This document shows positions 8,556 through 17,493 of a stretch of 35,823 nucleotides of DNA, in pieces. Below the pieces are notes generated by a model. It did no database searches. It had not been told where the DNA came from and saw only the letters and a program-made list of their open reading frames with translations. The position numbers and the translations under genes were made by a program. The stretch is from assembly GCA_047623825.1 (NCBI GenBank), contig JBLHOS010000022.1, forward strand, positions 1 to 35,823, read 5' to 3'. The DNA is from JBLHOS01 sp047623825. Its GTDB lineage: Bacteria > Pseudomonadota > Alphaproteobacteria > Rhodobacterales > Rhodobacteraceae. Position 1 is the first letter of the stretch. Each line of letters starts with the position of its first letter.

Positions 8556-10154
8556 TTAATCCTCCACCGCGCGGCCTTTGAGGGCGAAGAGCCCCCGCGG
8601 GCGTTTCTGGATGAACAGGATAATCCCCACCAATATCAGGATTTTGGCCAAGACCGCCCCCGCCCAAGGCTCCAGAAATTTGTTGAGGATGCCAAGCGTG
8701 AAGGCCCCGGCCAACGTGCCCCAGAGGTTTCCGGCCCCGCCGAAAACAACAACCATGAAACTGTCCACGATGTAGCTTTGCCCGACATTGGGTGAGACGT
8801 TGGTGATCTGGCTAAGGGCCACACCCGCAAGGCCCGCAATCCCAGCACCCAAGCCAAAGGTCATCGCATCAACCCAAGCAGTGCGGATGCCCATTTCAGC
8901 GGCCATCGCCCGGTTTTGCGTCACGGCACGCATTTGCAGCCCAAGGGCGGTTCGGCGCAGTAACAAAAGCAGACCCGCAAACACCACCAATGAAAACCCA
9001 ACGATCCAGATCCGGTTCCAAGTCAGCGACATCTCTCCGATCATGGTTGAGCCTGACATCCAGCTGGGATTACCAACTTCGCGGTTATTGGGCCCAAAGA
9101 TCGTGCGCACCGCCTGTTGCAGCATCAGGCTCACGCCCCAAGTCGCCAGCAGGGTTTCCAAAGGCCGGCCATAAAGAAACCGCACAATGCCACGTTCAAT
9201 CGTAATACCGACCAGACCTGCCACGCAAAACGCCAAAGGGGCTGCGATCAACAGGGACCAGTCAAACAGATCTGGAAAGGAATTTCGGATGATGTCTTGC
9301 ACCACAAACGTGGTGTAGGCGCCGATCATCACCAGCTCCCCATGGGCCATGTTGATCACGCCCATCACCCCAAATGTGATCGCCAATCCAATAGCTGCCA
9401 GCAACAATACTGAGCCAAGCGAGATCCCGAACCAGATGTTTTGAACCGCGTTCCAAGCCGCAAGGACAGTTTGAATCCGCTCGACCTCATGCGTGACTTC
9501 GGCCCCAATATCAGGGTCGTCTTGCAGGGGGCGCAGAACCTCGATGGCATCTTGGCCGCCCATTTCACCGATTATGCCGACCGCGACCAGTCGATCCTCA
9601 ATACCGGCATCCTCAAATTCAAGAATGGCAGCAGCACGGGCCATCGCAAAAATCTCGGCAATTTCAGGCACCTGTTCAGCGGCCAGAGCCGCGTCCAGCG
9701 CGTCAATCTGGAACGGGTCGCGCGCATCAAAGGCAGCAAGGGCTGCCGCCCGCCGGATCGTGGGGTCAGGGTTTTGTAGGCCCATTCGGCCAACAGCGGC
9801 TGCAATATCGCGGCGCAAACCATTGTTGACGCCGATCGCGGCGGCATCGCGGCGGCCAACCTCACCAATTTCGTCATCGGTAAAGGCATCATAGGCGGTC
9901 TTTGTACGCCCTTCACCACGCAGAATGACCATGCGACCGTCCTCGCGTATGGCGGCCAGAAAGCCACCAGACAATGCTTCTAACACGGCGGCGGCGCGGG
10001 GATGGCCGGTTGCGGCTATCTGATCGACCAAACGAGAGGTGTCTTCAAACTCTCCATCGGGCAATTGCGCGACCAAAGTCTCAAAATCTTGGGCGATCGC
10101 TGGCGCTGCCAAGGTTAGGGTTAAGACCAATAGGAACCCGGCAATCAAGCGCAT
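8556..10154 (-). CDS. urtB: Urea ABC transporter permease UrtB
   Basis: A 532-residue protein starting at the ATG 10154 (MRLIAGFLLVLTLTLA), a clear signal peptide ending near AIAQ. The open frame continues upstream to 10217, but that part runs through the urtA-urtB hairpin and is not credible as coding. As usual in proteobacterial UrtB, the first 220 or so residues form an extracytoplasmic, alanine-rich helical extension. The LivH-like permease follows, with GLAITFGVMGVINMAHGELV, RPLETLLATWGVSLMLQQ and GAGIAGLAGVALSQITNVSP. It follows urtA after 75 bases. Confidence 0.94.
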   Translation of the reverse strand: MRLIAGFLLVLTLTLAAPAIAQDFETLVAQLPDGEFEDTSRLVDQIAATGHPRAAAVLEALSGGFLAAIREDGRMVILRGEGRTKTAYDAFTDDEIGEVGRRDAAAIGVNNGLRRDIAAAVGRMGLQNPDPTIRRAAALAAFDARDPFQIDALDAALAAEQVPEIAEIFAMARAAAILEFEDAGIEDRLVAVGIIGEMGGQDAIEVLRPLQDDPDIGAEVTHEVERIQTVLAAWNAVQNIWFGISLGSVLLLAAIGLAITFGVMGVINMAHGELVMIGAYTTFVVQDIIRNSFPDLFDWSLLIAAPLAFCVAGLVGITIERGIVRFLYGRPLETLLATWGVSLMLQQAVRTIFGPNNREVGNPSWMSGSTMIGEMSLTWNRIWIVGFSLVVFAGLLLLLRRTALGLQMRAVTQNRAMAAEMGIRTAWVDAMTFGLGAGIAGLAGVALSQITNVSPNVGQSYIVDSFMVVVFGGAGNLWGTLAGAFTLGILNKFLEPWAGAVLAKILILVGIILFIQKRPRGLFALKGRAVED

Positions 10155-10182
10155 CTTATATCCTGAATTCGAAGGAAGCAGA

Positions 10183-10205
10183 GGGTGGCGACAGTGCCGC
10201 CACCC
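10183..10205. repeat. Hairpin between urtA and urtB
   Basis: Perfect 8-bp arms 10183-10190 and 10198-10205 (GGGTGGCG and its complement) with a 7-base loop. It lies in the 75-base space between the stop of urtA and the start of urtB on the minus-strand transcript. It has no U-run, so it is more likely a partial block or an RNA-stabilising structure than a full terminator. That would favour high urtA expression, as expected for a periplasmic binding protein needed in excess over its permease. Confidence 0.6.
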
Positions 10206-10229
10206 CGAGTTTCGCAAGGTCAGCAGCGA

Positions 10230-11507
10230 TTATTCAGCGCCACATGTCCCTGTTTCAGTGTTGAAGTTTCCGCAGCTAAGTGGCGCCAACCAAGAGGAAT
10301 AAAGTGGCGCACTGTCTGGCAGGTAGTCAGACCATGCATCCCCTGGCACCAGTCCGGCGGTCTCAAACACGATGGAAAATTGACCGTCGTCCTGGATTTC
10401 ACCGATCAGCACCGGCTTGGTGATGTGGTGATTTGGCATCATCGTCGAATAGCCACCGGTCAGGTTTGGAACCGAAACCCCGATAATCGCGTCGATTACA
10501 GCGTCCGTATCGGTCGTGCCTGCGATCTGAACCGCCTCAACCCACATGTTAAAGCCAATAAAATGGGCTTCCATTGGATCGTTGGTAACGCGGTCTTCGT
10601 CCTCAATAAACTCCAACCATGTATCGATGAAGTCGAAGTTTGCTTCGGTTTCAACGGACATGAAGTAGTTCCATGCAGCCAAGTGTCCGACCAGCGGGCC
10701 AGTATCCAAGCCCGCAAGCTCTTCCTCACCTACTGAGAAGGCGATGACCGGGATATCTTCGGCCGAGATGCCTTGATTGCCCAACTCACGATAGAACGGA
10801 ACGTTCGCGTCGCCATTGATGGTCGAGACAACAGCGGTTTTGATACCTTGTGAGCCGAATTCAGCAATGTCGGACACAATCGTCTGCCAATCGGAATGCC
10901 CGAATGGTGTATAGTTGACCATGATGTCTTCAGGCGCGACGCCCAAACCGATCAGGTACGCCTCTAGGATACGGTTTGTTGTGCGGGGATAAACGTAGTC
11001 GGTGCCCGCAAGGACCCATCGCTCAACGCCCTCAACTTCGCGCAGATAATCAACAGCCGGGATCGCCTGCTGGTTTGGTGCAGCGCCTGTATAGAAGACG
11101 TTGCGCTCAGACTCTTCGCCTTCGTATTGCACAGGATAGAACAGGATTGAGTTCAGCTCTTCAAACACTGGCAAAACTGATTTGCGACTAACGGATGTCC
11201 AGCAGCCAAAGACGACGTCGACGCCTTCAACTTCGATCAGTTCACGCGCACGCTCAGCAAACAATGGCCAGTCAGAGGCTGGGTCGACAACGACCGCCTC
11301 CAAAGGACGGCCCAACAGGCCACCTGCCGCATTTTGCTGCTCGATCAACATCAACATCGCGTCTTTCAGCGTTGTCTCGGAAATGGCCATTGTGCCTGAC
11401 AATGAGTGTAGGATGCCGATGCGGATCGGCTCTCCCTCTTGGGCCAGAGCGGCGTTGGCCCCAAGGGCCACCGACGCTGCTAGCGCGGCATTTTTCAAAA
11501 AGTTCAT
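10230..11507 (-). CDS. urtA: Urea ABC transporter substrate-binding protein UrtA
   Basis: Periplasmic urea-binding protein, 425 residues from the ATG at 11507. The start MNFLKNAALAASVALGANA is a signal peptide with cleavage expected after ALAQ. The 60 codons of open frame further upstream are unlike protein and are rejected. Family landmarks are ILHSLSGTMAISETTLKDA, VVDPASDWPLFAERARELI, VFGCWTSVSRKSVLPV, LFYPVQYEGEE and ANVPFYRELGNQGI. The C-terminus CGNFNTETGTCG holds a Cys pair typical of UrtA. It is the first gene of urtABCDE. No urease genes are in the window. Confidence 0.96.
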   Translation of the reverse strand: MNFLKNAALAASVALGANAALAQEGEPIRIGILHSLSGTMAISETTLKDAMLMLIEQQNAAGGLLGRPLEAVVVDPASDWPLFAERARELIEVEGVDVVFGCWTSVSRKSVLPVFEELNSILFYPVQYEGEESERNVFYTGAAPNQQAIPAVDYLREVEGVERWVLAGTDYVYPRTTNRILEAYLIGLGVAPEDIMVNYTPFGHSDWQTIVSDIAEFGSQGIKTAVVSTINGDANVPFYRELGNQGISAEDIPVIAFSVGEEELAGLDTGPLVGHLAAWNYFMSVETEANFDFIDTWLEFIEDEDRVTNDPMEAHFIGFNMWVEAVQIAGTTDTDAVIDAIIGVSVPNLTGGYSTMMPNHHITKPVLIGEIQDDGQFSIVFETAGLVPGDAWSDYLPDSAPLYSSWLAPLSCGNFNTETGTCGAE

Positions 11508-11965
11508 GTGTTCGCGTCTCCGGTAACGAATGCCACAAACATAGATTAAGAGAACTTCGGCGCTTGGAAACGGCGAAGGCTGCCTAAATTTAGGTTTGTG
11601 ACACGTGAGTGTCCCGTGTGGCGTTGGGTGAAGGTCAGATGTCCCCGACGCCGCACATCCCTGCCCATGGTGGGCCTGCTTAGCCAAGTAGCACTGCCCA
11701 ACGGCGTAAAGCGCAGGCCGCCGGCATTGGAAGTTGCGTCCGCATTTGCCTAAACATTAAGCGAAATTGCCATTCTGCGCCGCAGAAATGATCGGATGCA
11801 GGACCGATATAGAGCGGCGGCAAGGGACGATTCTTCGGCCAAGCGCGTTGTGAACCGGGGCTGGAAAACTAAGGTCACCTCCGCGACCAATGGTGCGCGC
11901 CCCCTCGTCAGGCCTGCATTGATCCGATAAGCCCAGCAAGCAAGTTAGGGCGAATTGAGGGTTCC
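11508..11965. other. Intergenic region between divergent urtA and the selD fusion
   Basis: This 458-base stretch holds no credible gene. It must contain the promoters of the urt operon (minus) and the selD fusion (plus). Visible structures are a perfect 12-bp palindrome CCTAAATTTAGG at 11583-11594, 76 bases upstream of the urtA start, and next to it an inverted repeat GACAC-GTGA-GTGTC near 11600-11613. A short hairpin TTCTGC-GCC-GCAGAA lies at 11773-11787. I could not find a sigma-54 -24/-12 element or a clear NtrC site, although nitrogen control of urt would be expected. Confidence 0.5.
11583..11613. promoter_or_regulatory. Candidate operator palindromes upstream of urtA
   Basis: A perfect palindrome CCTAAATTTAGG (11583-11594) is followed within a few bases by the inverted repeat GACAC/GTGTC (about 11600-11613). 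The AT-rich dyad embedded in otherwise GC-rich DNA, less than 100 bases from the urtA start, fits a regulator site. The regulator cannot be named from sequence alone. Confidence 0.3.
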
Positions 11966-14140
11966 ATGCAGGGCGCGACGATACCATTCACAAAAGATCT
12001 GGTCTTGATCGGTGGCGGGCACACCCATGCGCTGGTGCTGCGCAAATGGGGCATGCGGCCCCTGCCCGGCGTGCGATTGACCCTGATCAACCCGGCCCCA
12101 ACAGCCCCCTACAGCGGGATGCTACCCGGCCATATCGCGGGCCATTACCCGCGCGACGCATTGAATATAGATCTAGTGCGGCTGGCTCGGTTCGCCGGTG
12201 CGCGGTTGATCTTGGGCGCTGCTACTGGGTTAGACCGGCACACGCAGCAAATCCGCGTCCCGGGCCGCGCACCGATCAGATATGATATCGCCTCAATCGA
12301 TATCGGGATCACGTCCAGCATGCCCAACCTGCCCGGATTTACCGAACATGGCATTGCGGCCAAACCGCTCGATCTGTTTGCGGATCGTTGGAACCAGTTT
12401 CGCGCACAAACTACGCCTGCAGATGTGACCGTCATTGGTGGCGGCGTTGCCGGAGTTGAGCTGGCGATGGCTGTCGCCCACCAACTCAGCAGTGACAACC
12501 GCACGGCACGTATTCGCATTCTTGAGGCAGCGCGCTGTCTAGAGGGCATCAGCGGGTCAGCACGAGCCAAACTGCTGCAAGGGCTGGAGCATTACCGGAT
12601 CAGCGTGATTGAGGGCGCACGTGCAGCCCAGATCACAGCGTCTGAGGTGATCTTGGAAGACGGCCAACGTCTGGCGTCCAATTTCACGTTGGGTGCAGCG
12701 GGTGCGCGCCCTTATCCGTGGCTGTCCGATTTGGGCTTGGAAACGCATGACGGTTTCCTGCGGGTAGATCCCTATCTGCGCTCAATCAATAATGACACCA
12801 TTTATGCCGTCGGCGATTGCGCCCATCTGGATCATGCCCCACGTCCCAAAGCAGGTGTTTTTGCAGTCCGTCAGGCACCAATTCTGTTTGGTAACCTGCG
12901 CGCAGATCTGACCGGTTCAAGGCGCAAAGCGTTTCATCCGCAGCGAGATTACCTGAAACTTATCTCGCTTGGAGGCCGCTCAGCCTTGGCCGAGAAGTTT
13001 GGATTTACCGTTGCCGGGCCTGCTTTTTGGCGCTGGAAAAACCGAATTGATCAGCAGTTCATGGATCGATTTGAAGACCTCAAACCGATGCAGCCACCCC
13101 TCGTCAAAGGCGAAGTTGCCACCGGTGTGCGCGCCGCGATGGCTGAAAAGCCGCTTTGTGGTGGGTGTGGTGCAAAGATGGCGCCAAGATCGCTGGCAGT
13201 AGGATTAGCAGGACTGCAGCCGGTCTTACGCCCCGATATTTTGACCGGCCGCGGCGATGACGCGGCGGTTCTGTCGATTGGCGGCACGGCGCAGATCATA
13301 ACGGTCGATCAATTGCGGGCCATGACAGATGATCCGACGCTACTGGCGCAGATCGCTGTAATTCATGCGATGGGCGATGTCTGGGCCATGGGTGCGCTAC
13401 CCCAAGCCGTGCTGGCCAATATTGTGCTGCCCAAGATGGCGCCGGCCCAACAAGAGGCAAGCTTAACCGAAATTATGATCGCCACACAAATCGTCGTGCA
13501 GCAGGCGGGCGCTGAGATTGTTGGCGGCCATACCAGTCTGGGCGATGAGATGAGCATTGGGTTCACCGTCACGGGACTATTGGCCGATAAGGCCGCAATT
13601 ACGCTGGATGGCGGCAAGGCCGGTGATGTGCTGATCGTGACCAAGCCTATCGGCACCGGCGTAATCCTGGCCGGTGAGATGGCCTTGCAGGCGCGCGGCG
13701 ACGATGTTGCAGCCTGTTGGGACCGGATGATCCAACCCCAAGCTCAGGCCTCGGCGATCTTGCGATGTGCACACGCCATGACGGATGTCACCGGGTTTGG
13801 ACTAGCGGGCCATCTGATGGCAATTTGTGAGGCGTCATCGCTTGCAGCGACCTTGGACCTAGCAGCCATACCGGTCCTCGCGGGGGCCGAAGCATTGGCC
13901 GCGTCCGGCACCAAGGCCACGTTATATGCGGCCAATCGTGATCATCTGGCCGACCAGATCACGACACCTGATGGACCACGTGCGGACCTGCTGTTTGATC
14001 CGCAAACCTGTGGCGGGCTGTTGGCCGCTGTTGCCCCGGATCAGGCTGACGGCATTTTGCAGGAATTATTGAATGCGGGTTATGTCGCCGCGCGGATCGG
14101 ATACCTAAGCGCTGGCCCAGTGCGGCTACAGGTCCACTAG
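11966..14140 (+). CDS. selD: Fusion of NADH-dehydrogenase-like FAD protein and selenide, water dikinase (SelD)
   Basis: A 724-residue two-domain protein. Residues 1 to about 385 are a pyridine nucleotide-disulfide oxidoreductase-like flavoprotein. It has an FAD-binding LVLIGGGHTHALVL (GGGHTH at 16-21), a second nucleotide-binding VTVIGGGVAGVELAMA, and the late FAD contact TIYAVGDCAHL. Residues from about 390 are SelD, which makes selenophosphate from selenide and ATP. The glycine-rich loop is CGGCGAKM with the catalytic Cys401 and Lys404, followed by GRGDDAAVL, IVGGHTSLGDEM, the MTDVTGFGLAGHL loop and LLFDPQTCGGLLAA. The active residue is Cys, not Sec. A ribosome-binding TTGAGGG precedes the ATG. 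The SelD fusion to an NDH-like domain is known in some bacteria. The gene converges on mnmH with a 15-base overlap. Confidence 0.94.
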   Translation: MQGATIPFTKDLVLIGGGHTHALVLRKWGMRPLPGVRLTLINPAPTAPYSGMLPGHIAGHYPRDALNIDLVRLARFAGARLILGAATGLDRHTQQIRVPGRAPIRYDIASIDIGITSSMPNLPGFTEHGIAAKPLDLFADRWNQFRAQTTPADVTVIGGGVAGVELAMAVAHQLSSDNRTARIRILEAARCLEGISGSARAKLLQGLEHYRISVIEGARAAQITASEVILEDGQRLASNFTLGAAGARPYPWLSDLGLETHDGFLRVDPYLRSINNDTIYAVGDCAHLDHAPRPKAGVFAVRQAPILFGNLRADLTGSRRKAFHPQRDYLKLISLGGRSALAEKFGFTVAGPAFWRWKNRIDQQFMDRFEDLKPMQPPLVKGEVATGVRAAMAEKPLCGGCGAKMAPRSLAVGLAGLQPVLRPDILTGRGDDAAVLSIGGTAQIITVDQLRAMTDDPTLLAQIAVIHAMGDVWAMGALPQAVLANIVLPKMAPAQQEASLTEIMIATQIVVQQAGAEIVGGHTSLGDEMSIGFTVTGLLADKAAITLDGGKAGDVLIVTKPIGTGVILAGEMALQARGDDVAACWDRMIQPQAQASAILRCAHAMTDVTGFGLAGHLMAICEASSLAATLDLAAIPVLAGAEALAASGTKATLYAANRDHLADQITTPDGPRADLLFDPQTCGGLLAAVAPDQADGILQELLNAGYVAARIGYLSAGPVRLQVH

Positions 14141-15178
14141 GCGACGCGCGATCTGATCGGCCAAACCCGTCAGCCCAGTTTCATCCAGTGTTTGCGCGGC
14201 AAATGTGGCGATTGGAATGTCCGCATTTCCACGTCGCACACGCAGATAGGCCGGGTCATAATGTGCTGTGACAAGGGCCTGCGCCAATTCAGCAAAATGC
14301 TGGTCACGGGCCAATCGTTGCCAAGCGTCCACTGCCTCATGTCCCTGAAAGCGGCGCAATCGATCCAGCCGACCGCACAGTGCCTCTGGGTCGTCGGTTA
14401 AATCAGCATATCGTTCAGCCAAAAACGTAGCACGCGCAGCGATGGGGGCATCGACCAGCAAACGGGGAGCCTGACACATGGCGCGCCAAAACGCAGTCGG
14501 CAGGCTGACACCGCCAATTTTACTGCCCTCTGACTCAACAACCAATGGCAGCAAAGGGTCAGCCTGAACCAAGGCAAGCGCCACACGGGTTTCAAATTGC
14601 TTTTGGCTAGGTTGTGGCGTGGCCTGCCCGCCCAGAAACGAACCCCGGTGATTGGCCAGTCCCTCTAGGTCTAAAACCTGCACACCTTTGGCGCGCAACA
14701 TCTGCAAAAGCACCGTCTTGCCCGTTCCGGTATAGCCGTCCAACCGGATCAGATGGTGTGGAACCGGATCATCATAAAGCGCTGCTACAACATGACGACG
14801 ATAGCTTTGATAGCCACCCTCTAGGGTTTGGACCCGCCAACCGATCTGTTGCAGGATAGTCGAGAATGCACCAGAACGCTGCCCTCCACGCCAGCAATAG
14901 ACCAAGGGCTGCCAGCCACCGGCTTTCTGCATCAACGAGTGTTCAACATGGTATGCTGAATTGCGCGCGACCAGCGCCGCGCCGATCTTTCGCGCATCAA
15001 ACGGGCTGCGCTGTTTATAAATCGTGCCGACCTCTGCACGCTCAGCGTCATCCAGAACGGGCAGGTTTATCGCGCCGGGAATATGATCCTCGGCAAACTC
15101 TGCGGGTGCGCGCACATCGATGATCGTATCAAATTGCGCACGCGCCTCTGGCGTCAGATCTGGAAGTGTAAACCGCAT
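14126..15178 (-). CDS. mnmH: tRNA 2-selenouridine synthase MnmH (SelU/YbbB)
   Basis: Replaces the sulfur of 2-thiouridine at tRNA wobble position 34 with selenium, using selenophosphate, through a geranylated intermediate. The protein is 350 residues. An N-terminal rhodanese domain (about 1-130) has the active Cys95 in YCWRGGQRSGAFS. A P-loop domain follows, with GYTGTGKT at 148-155 and the family blocks LEGLANHRGSFLGG and VVESEGSKIGG. It is convergent with the selD fusion, overlapping its 3' end by 15 bases, so the supplier and the user of selenophosphate sit side by side. It may be co-transcribed with the dehydrogenase gene just upstream (6 bases apart). Confidence 0.95.
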   Translation of the reverse strand: MRFTLPDLTPEARAQFDTIIDVRAPAEFAEDHIPGAINLPVLDDAERAEVGTIYKQRSPFDARKIGAALVARNSAYHVEHSLMQKAGGWQPLVYCWRGGQRSGAFSTILQQIGWRVQTLEGGYQSYRRHVVAALYDDPVPHHLIRLDGYTGTGKTVLLQMLRAKGVQVLDLEGLANHRGSFLGGQATPQPSQKQFETRVALALVQADPLLPLVVESEGSKIGGVSLPTAFWRAMCQAPRLLVDAPIAARATFLAERYADLTDDPEALCGRLDRLRRFQGHEAVDAWQRLARDQHFAELAQALVTAHYDPAYLRVRRGNADIPIATFAAQTLDETGLTGLADQIARRLVDL

Positions 15179-15184
15179 GACCTT

Positions 15185-16069
15185 TCAGACCGGGTCACTT
15201 TTGATCTTGCGAAACCGCTGGATCAAACTGGAGGTATCCCAACGCGCACCGCCCATTTGCTGGACCTCGCCGTAAAACTGATCAACCAAGGCCGTCAGAG
15301 GCAGTGACACGCCCATTTCGTTGGCTTGGCCCAGCGCTATGCCAAGATCCTTGCGCATCCAGTCAACCGCAAAGCCATGGTTGAATTCATCGTCGATCAT
15401 GGTGCCCGCGCGGTTGGCCAACTGCCACGACCCGCCAGCGCCTTGGCTAACCAAAGCCGCGACCTTCTTGGCATCAAGCCCTGCCTCCATGGCAAAGGTC
15501 ATACCTTCGGCAATGCCCTGGATCGCACCAACGATACAGATCTGGTTCACCATCTTGGTCAATTGCCCCGACCCGACATCACCAAAATGCACGATGGCCT
15601 TGGCATAGACATTCATCACCGGTTCCGCGTTTGCAAAATCGACCTCATGGCCGCCGCACATGATGGCCAACTGCGCGTTTTCAGCCCCGGCCTGTCCGCC
15701 CGAAACAGGGGCGTCGACATAGCCAATACCAGCCTTGGCCGCGATTGCCGCCAATTCACGGGTCACAATCGCCGAAACAGTCGTATGATCGATAAACAGC
15801 GCACCAGAACTCATGCCAGCAAATGCGCCATCCGCGCCTGTTGTGACAGAGCGCAGGTCGTCGTCATTGCCGACACAACACAAAACCATGTCACAGCCAG
15901 TCGCGGCCTCTTTGGGGGTGACACCGAATTTGCCACCATGTTCGGCAACCCACGCCTCGGCCTTGCTGGTCGTCCGATTGTAAACTGTGACGCTGTGCCC
16001 GGCGGCTTGCAAATGTCCAGCCATGGGAAAGCCCATCACTCCTAGACCCAAGAACGCTACGTTTGCCAT
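15185..16069 (-). CDS. 3-hydroxyisobutyrate dehydrogenase-family oxidoreductase
   Basis: A 294-residue NAD(P)-dependent beta-hydroxyacid dehydrogenase. The N-terminal Rossmann fold has FLGLGVMGFPMAGHL (GLGVMG at 8-13) and an Arg32 after the second strand that suggests NADP preference. The substrate motif DAPVSGGQAGAE is at 119-130 and the catalytic Lys172 lies in GSGQLTKMVNQ. Candidates are 3-hydroxyisobutyrate dehydrogenase, tartronate semialdehyde reductase or a glyoxylate/succinic semialdehyde reductase, and the sequence alone does not decide. It is divergent from the cox regulator and lies six bases upstream of mnmH, with no obvious functional tie to either. Confidence 0.88.
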   Translation of the reverse strand: MANVAFLGLGVMGFPMAGHLQAAGHSVTVYNRTTSKAEAWVAEHGGKFGVTPKEAATGCDMVLCCVGNDDDLRSVTTGADGAFAGMSSGALFIDHTTVSAIVTRELAAIAAKAGIGYVDAPVSGGQAGAENAQLAIMCGGHEVDFANAEPVMNVYAKAIVHFGDVGSGQLTKMVNQICIVGAIQGIAEGMTFAMEAGLDAKKVAALVSQGAGGSWQLANRAGTMIDDEFNHGFAVDWMRKDLGIALGQANEMGVSLPLTALVDQFYGEVQQMGGARWDTSSLIQRFRKIKSDPV

Positions 16070-16238
16070 GTCAAAACCCTTGCTGCTGTTTACCGGCCCT
16101 TCCTACGCCAGCCGGCGGCGGCGTCAATCAAGCTGCCGATCAAATCCACAAAAGTAGGCGATTTGCCACTATGTTGTCGCAGCCCAAACCGCTAAGTTGA
16201 CGTGGGAGAAGGATTAGGGTCGGGGAGGGCCCAACGCC

Positions 16239-17342
16239 GTGCTTGAATTTACCCATGACTACCGACTTATCTTAGTTTCATTGGCGGTTGCACTGATGGC
16301 AGGCTTTACTGGCTTGTCTTTAACTCGGGGCGCATCTGATTTGGCTGTGCCGCATCGCAAGCTAGTCGTCGCAATGTCAGCCGTCGCATTAGGCGGAGGC
16401 ATCTGGTCAATGCACTTTGTGGCAATGCTGGGGCTGCAGCTGCCGATCCTATTTTATTATGACACTTTAATTACACTGATCTCAGCCTTGGTGGCCATTC
16501 TGATCGCAGGTATCGCCCTTTTGATCCTGCATTTTGGTGAGAGGACCGGGACAAAAATCACCAGTGCGGGGATTATTATTGGGATCGGGATCCCGATTAT
16601 GCACTATATTGGCATGTCCGGGATGGAGCTGTGCCGCGCCGTCTACACGCCGTTGGGTGTTATTTTGGCGCTGATCGCCTCTATTTTGCTAAGCGTCGCC
16701 GCCGTCTGGATTGCCTATTCGAAACGCGGCGCGGGCAATATCGTATTGGGCACAATGGGGTTCGGGTTTGCTGTATTCGCGGTACATTTCCTAGCCATGG
16801 CCGGAACCGGGTTTATTGCGACAGACCAAGCCAGCCACGCCGGTACGTTGATGAGCAACGAGACCTTAGCAATCGGCGTCACAATCTCGGCGTTTGTGAT
16901 CTCTGGCGCATTCCTGTTGACCGGGGTGACGTTTGCCCCTGCCCTAGACGGACGACACAAGGCCGCAGCACTGCCAGACACCCCAGCTAAGCGGGTAAAA
17001 GATGTCGTTAGTAGCAACGTTCCCTACGAGAAGGATGGCCGCACCCATTTTGTCAGATCAGACGCCATTGCGGCGGTTCAGGCAGAGGGCCATTACACCG
17101 TGCTTTATGTCGGCCCCGACAAGTTTTTCTGCCCGTGGTCCATCTCGGACGCCACCAAACGACTATCACCAGACCAGTTCATTCAATCGCATCGCAGCTA
17201 TCTGGTGAACGCCAGCCATATCAGCGGGTTTGAACGCACCAAGGACACCGGCATCGTGTTCTTTGATCAGACTCCATCATTGGGCAAGGTCCCGGTCAGC
17301 CGCTCTAGGTTGCCGTTCATCCGCGACGCATTGGGCCTGTAG
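16239..17342 (+). CDS. coxC: MHYT-LytTR membrane-bound transcriptional regulator, CoxC-like
   Basis: A 367-residue protein with an N-terminal integral-membrane MHYT sensor (about 1-235). Its repeated M/V-H-F/Y motifs are GGIWSMHFVAMLGL, IPIMHYIGMSGM and FAVHFLAMAG. The His and Met residues are thought to bind a metal that may sense CO, O2 or NO. A C-terminal LytTR DNA-binding domain (about 262-360) has AIAAVQAEGHYTVLYVG, the IQSHRSYLVNASHI core and PVSRSRLPFIRDAL. CoxB, CoxC, CoxH and CoxK of Oligotropha carboxidovorans have MHYT modules, and a CoxC homologue lies directly upstream of coxM there, as here. The start is a GTG preceded by GGGGAGGG. It probably regulates the downstream coxM promoter, where LytTR-like repeats lie. 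Confidence 0.87.
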   Translation: MLEFTHDYRLILVSLAVALMAGFTGLSLTRGASDLAVPHRKLVVAMSAVALGGGIWSMHFVAMLGLQLPILFYYDTLITLISALVAILIAGIALLILHFGERTGTKITSAGIIIGIGIPIMHYIGMSGMELCRAVYTPLGVILALIASILLSVAAVWIAYSKRGAGNIVLGTMGFGFAVFAVHFLAMAGTGFIATDQASHAGTLMSNETLAIGVTISAFVISGAFLLTGVTFAPALDGRHKAAALPDTPAKRVKDVVSSNVPYEKDGRTHFVRSDAIAAVQAEGHYTVLYVGPDKFFCPWSISDATKRLSPDQFIQSHRSYLVNASHISGFERTKDTGIVFFDQTPSLGKVPVSRSRLPFIRDALGL

Positions 17343-17441
17343 GATCGGGTAATACCAATGGGCTGCGCGCCTTGGTCAGAGCTGGCTCAACGACCTCGAT
17401 TCTCCGTTTGTTAACTCGGTTCACCGCTTTGCGCGCAAGAT

Positions 17442-17493
17442 CGCATTTCGTGCAGTAGACGCGCATTTCGTGCATCCGAAAGCCAAGTTCGTT
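17442..17493 (+). promoter_or_regulatory. Phased direct repeats, candidate LytTR operators upstream of coxM
   Basis: The 13-mer CGCATTTCGTGCA occurs twice, exactly, at 17442-17454 and 17462-17474, a period of 20 bp. A third, weaker copy (AGTTCGTTG) puts its TTCGT core at 17488, 21 bp further on. LytTR-domain regulators bind direct repeats about two helical turns apart, and the cores fit a TT-N3-G pattern. The repeats lie between the MHYT-LytTR gene and coxM, ending about 90 bases before the coxM start, where an activator of that promoter would bind. Confidence 0.6.

Noticed and set aside
11508..11687. Upstream extension of UrtA by 60 residues
   Set aside because: The extension would bury the clear signal peptide beginning MNFLKNAALA and reads like untranslated leader.
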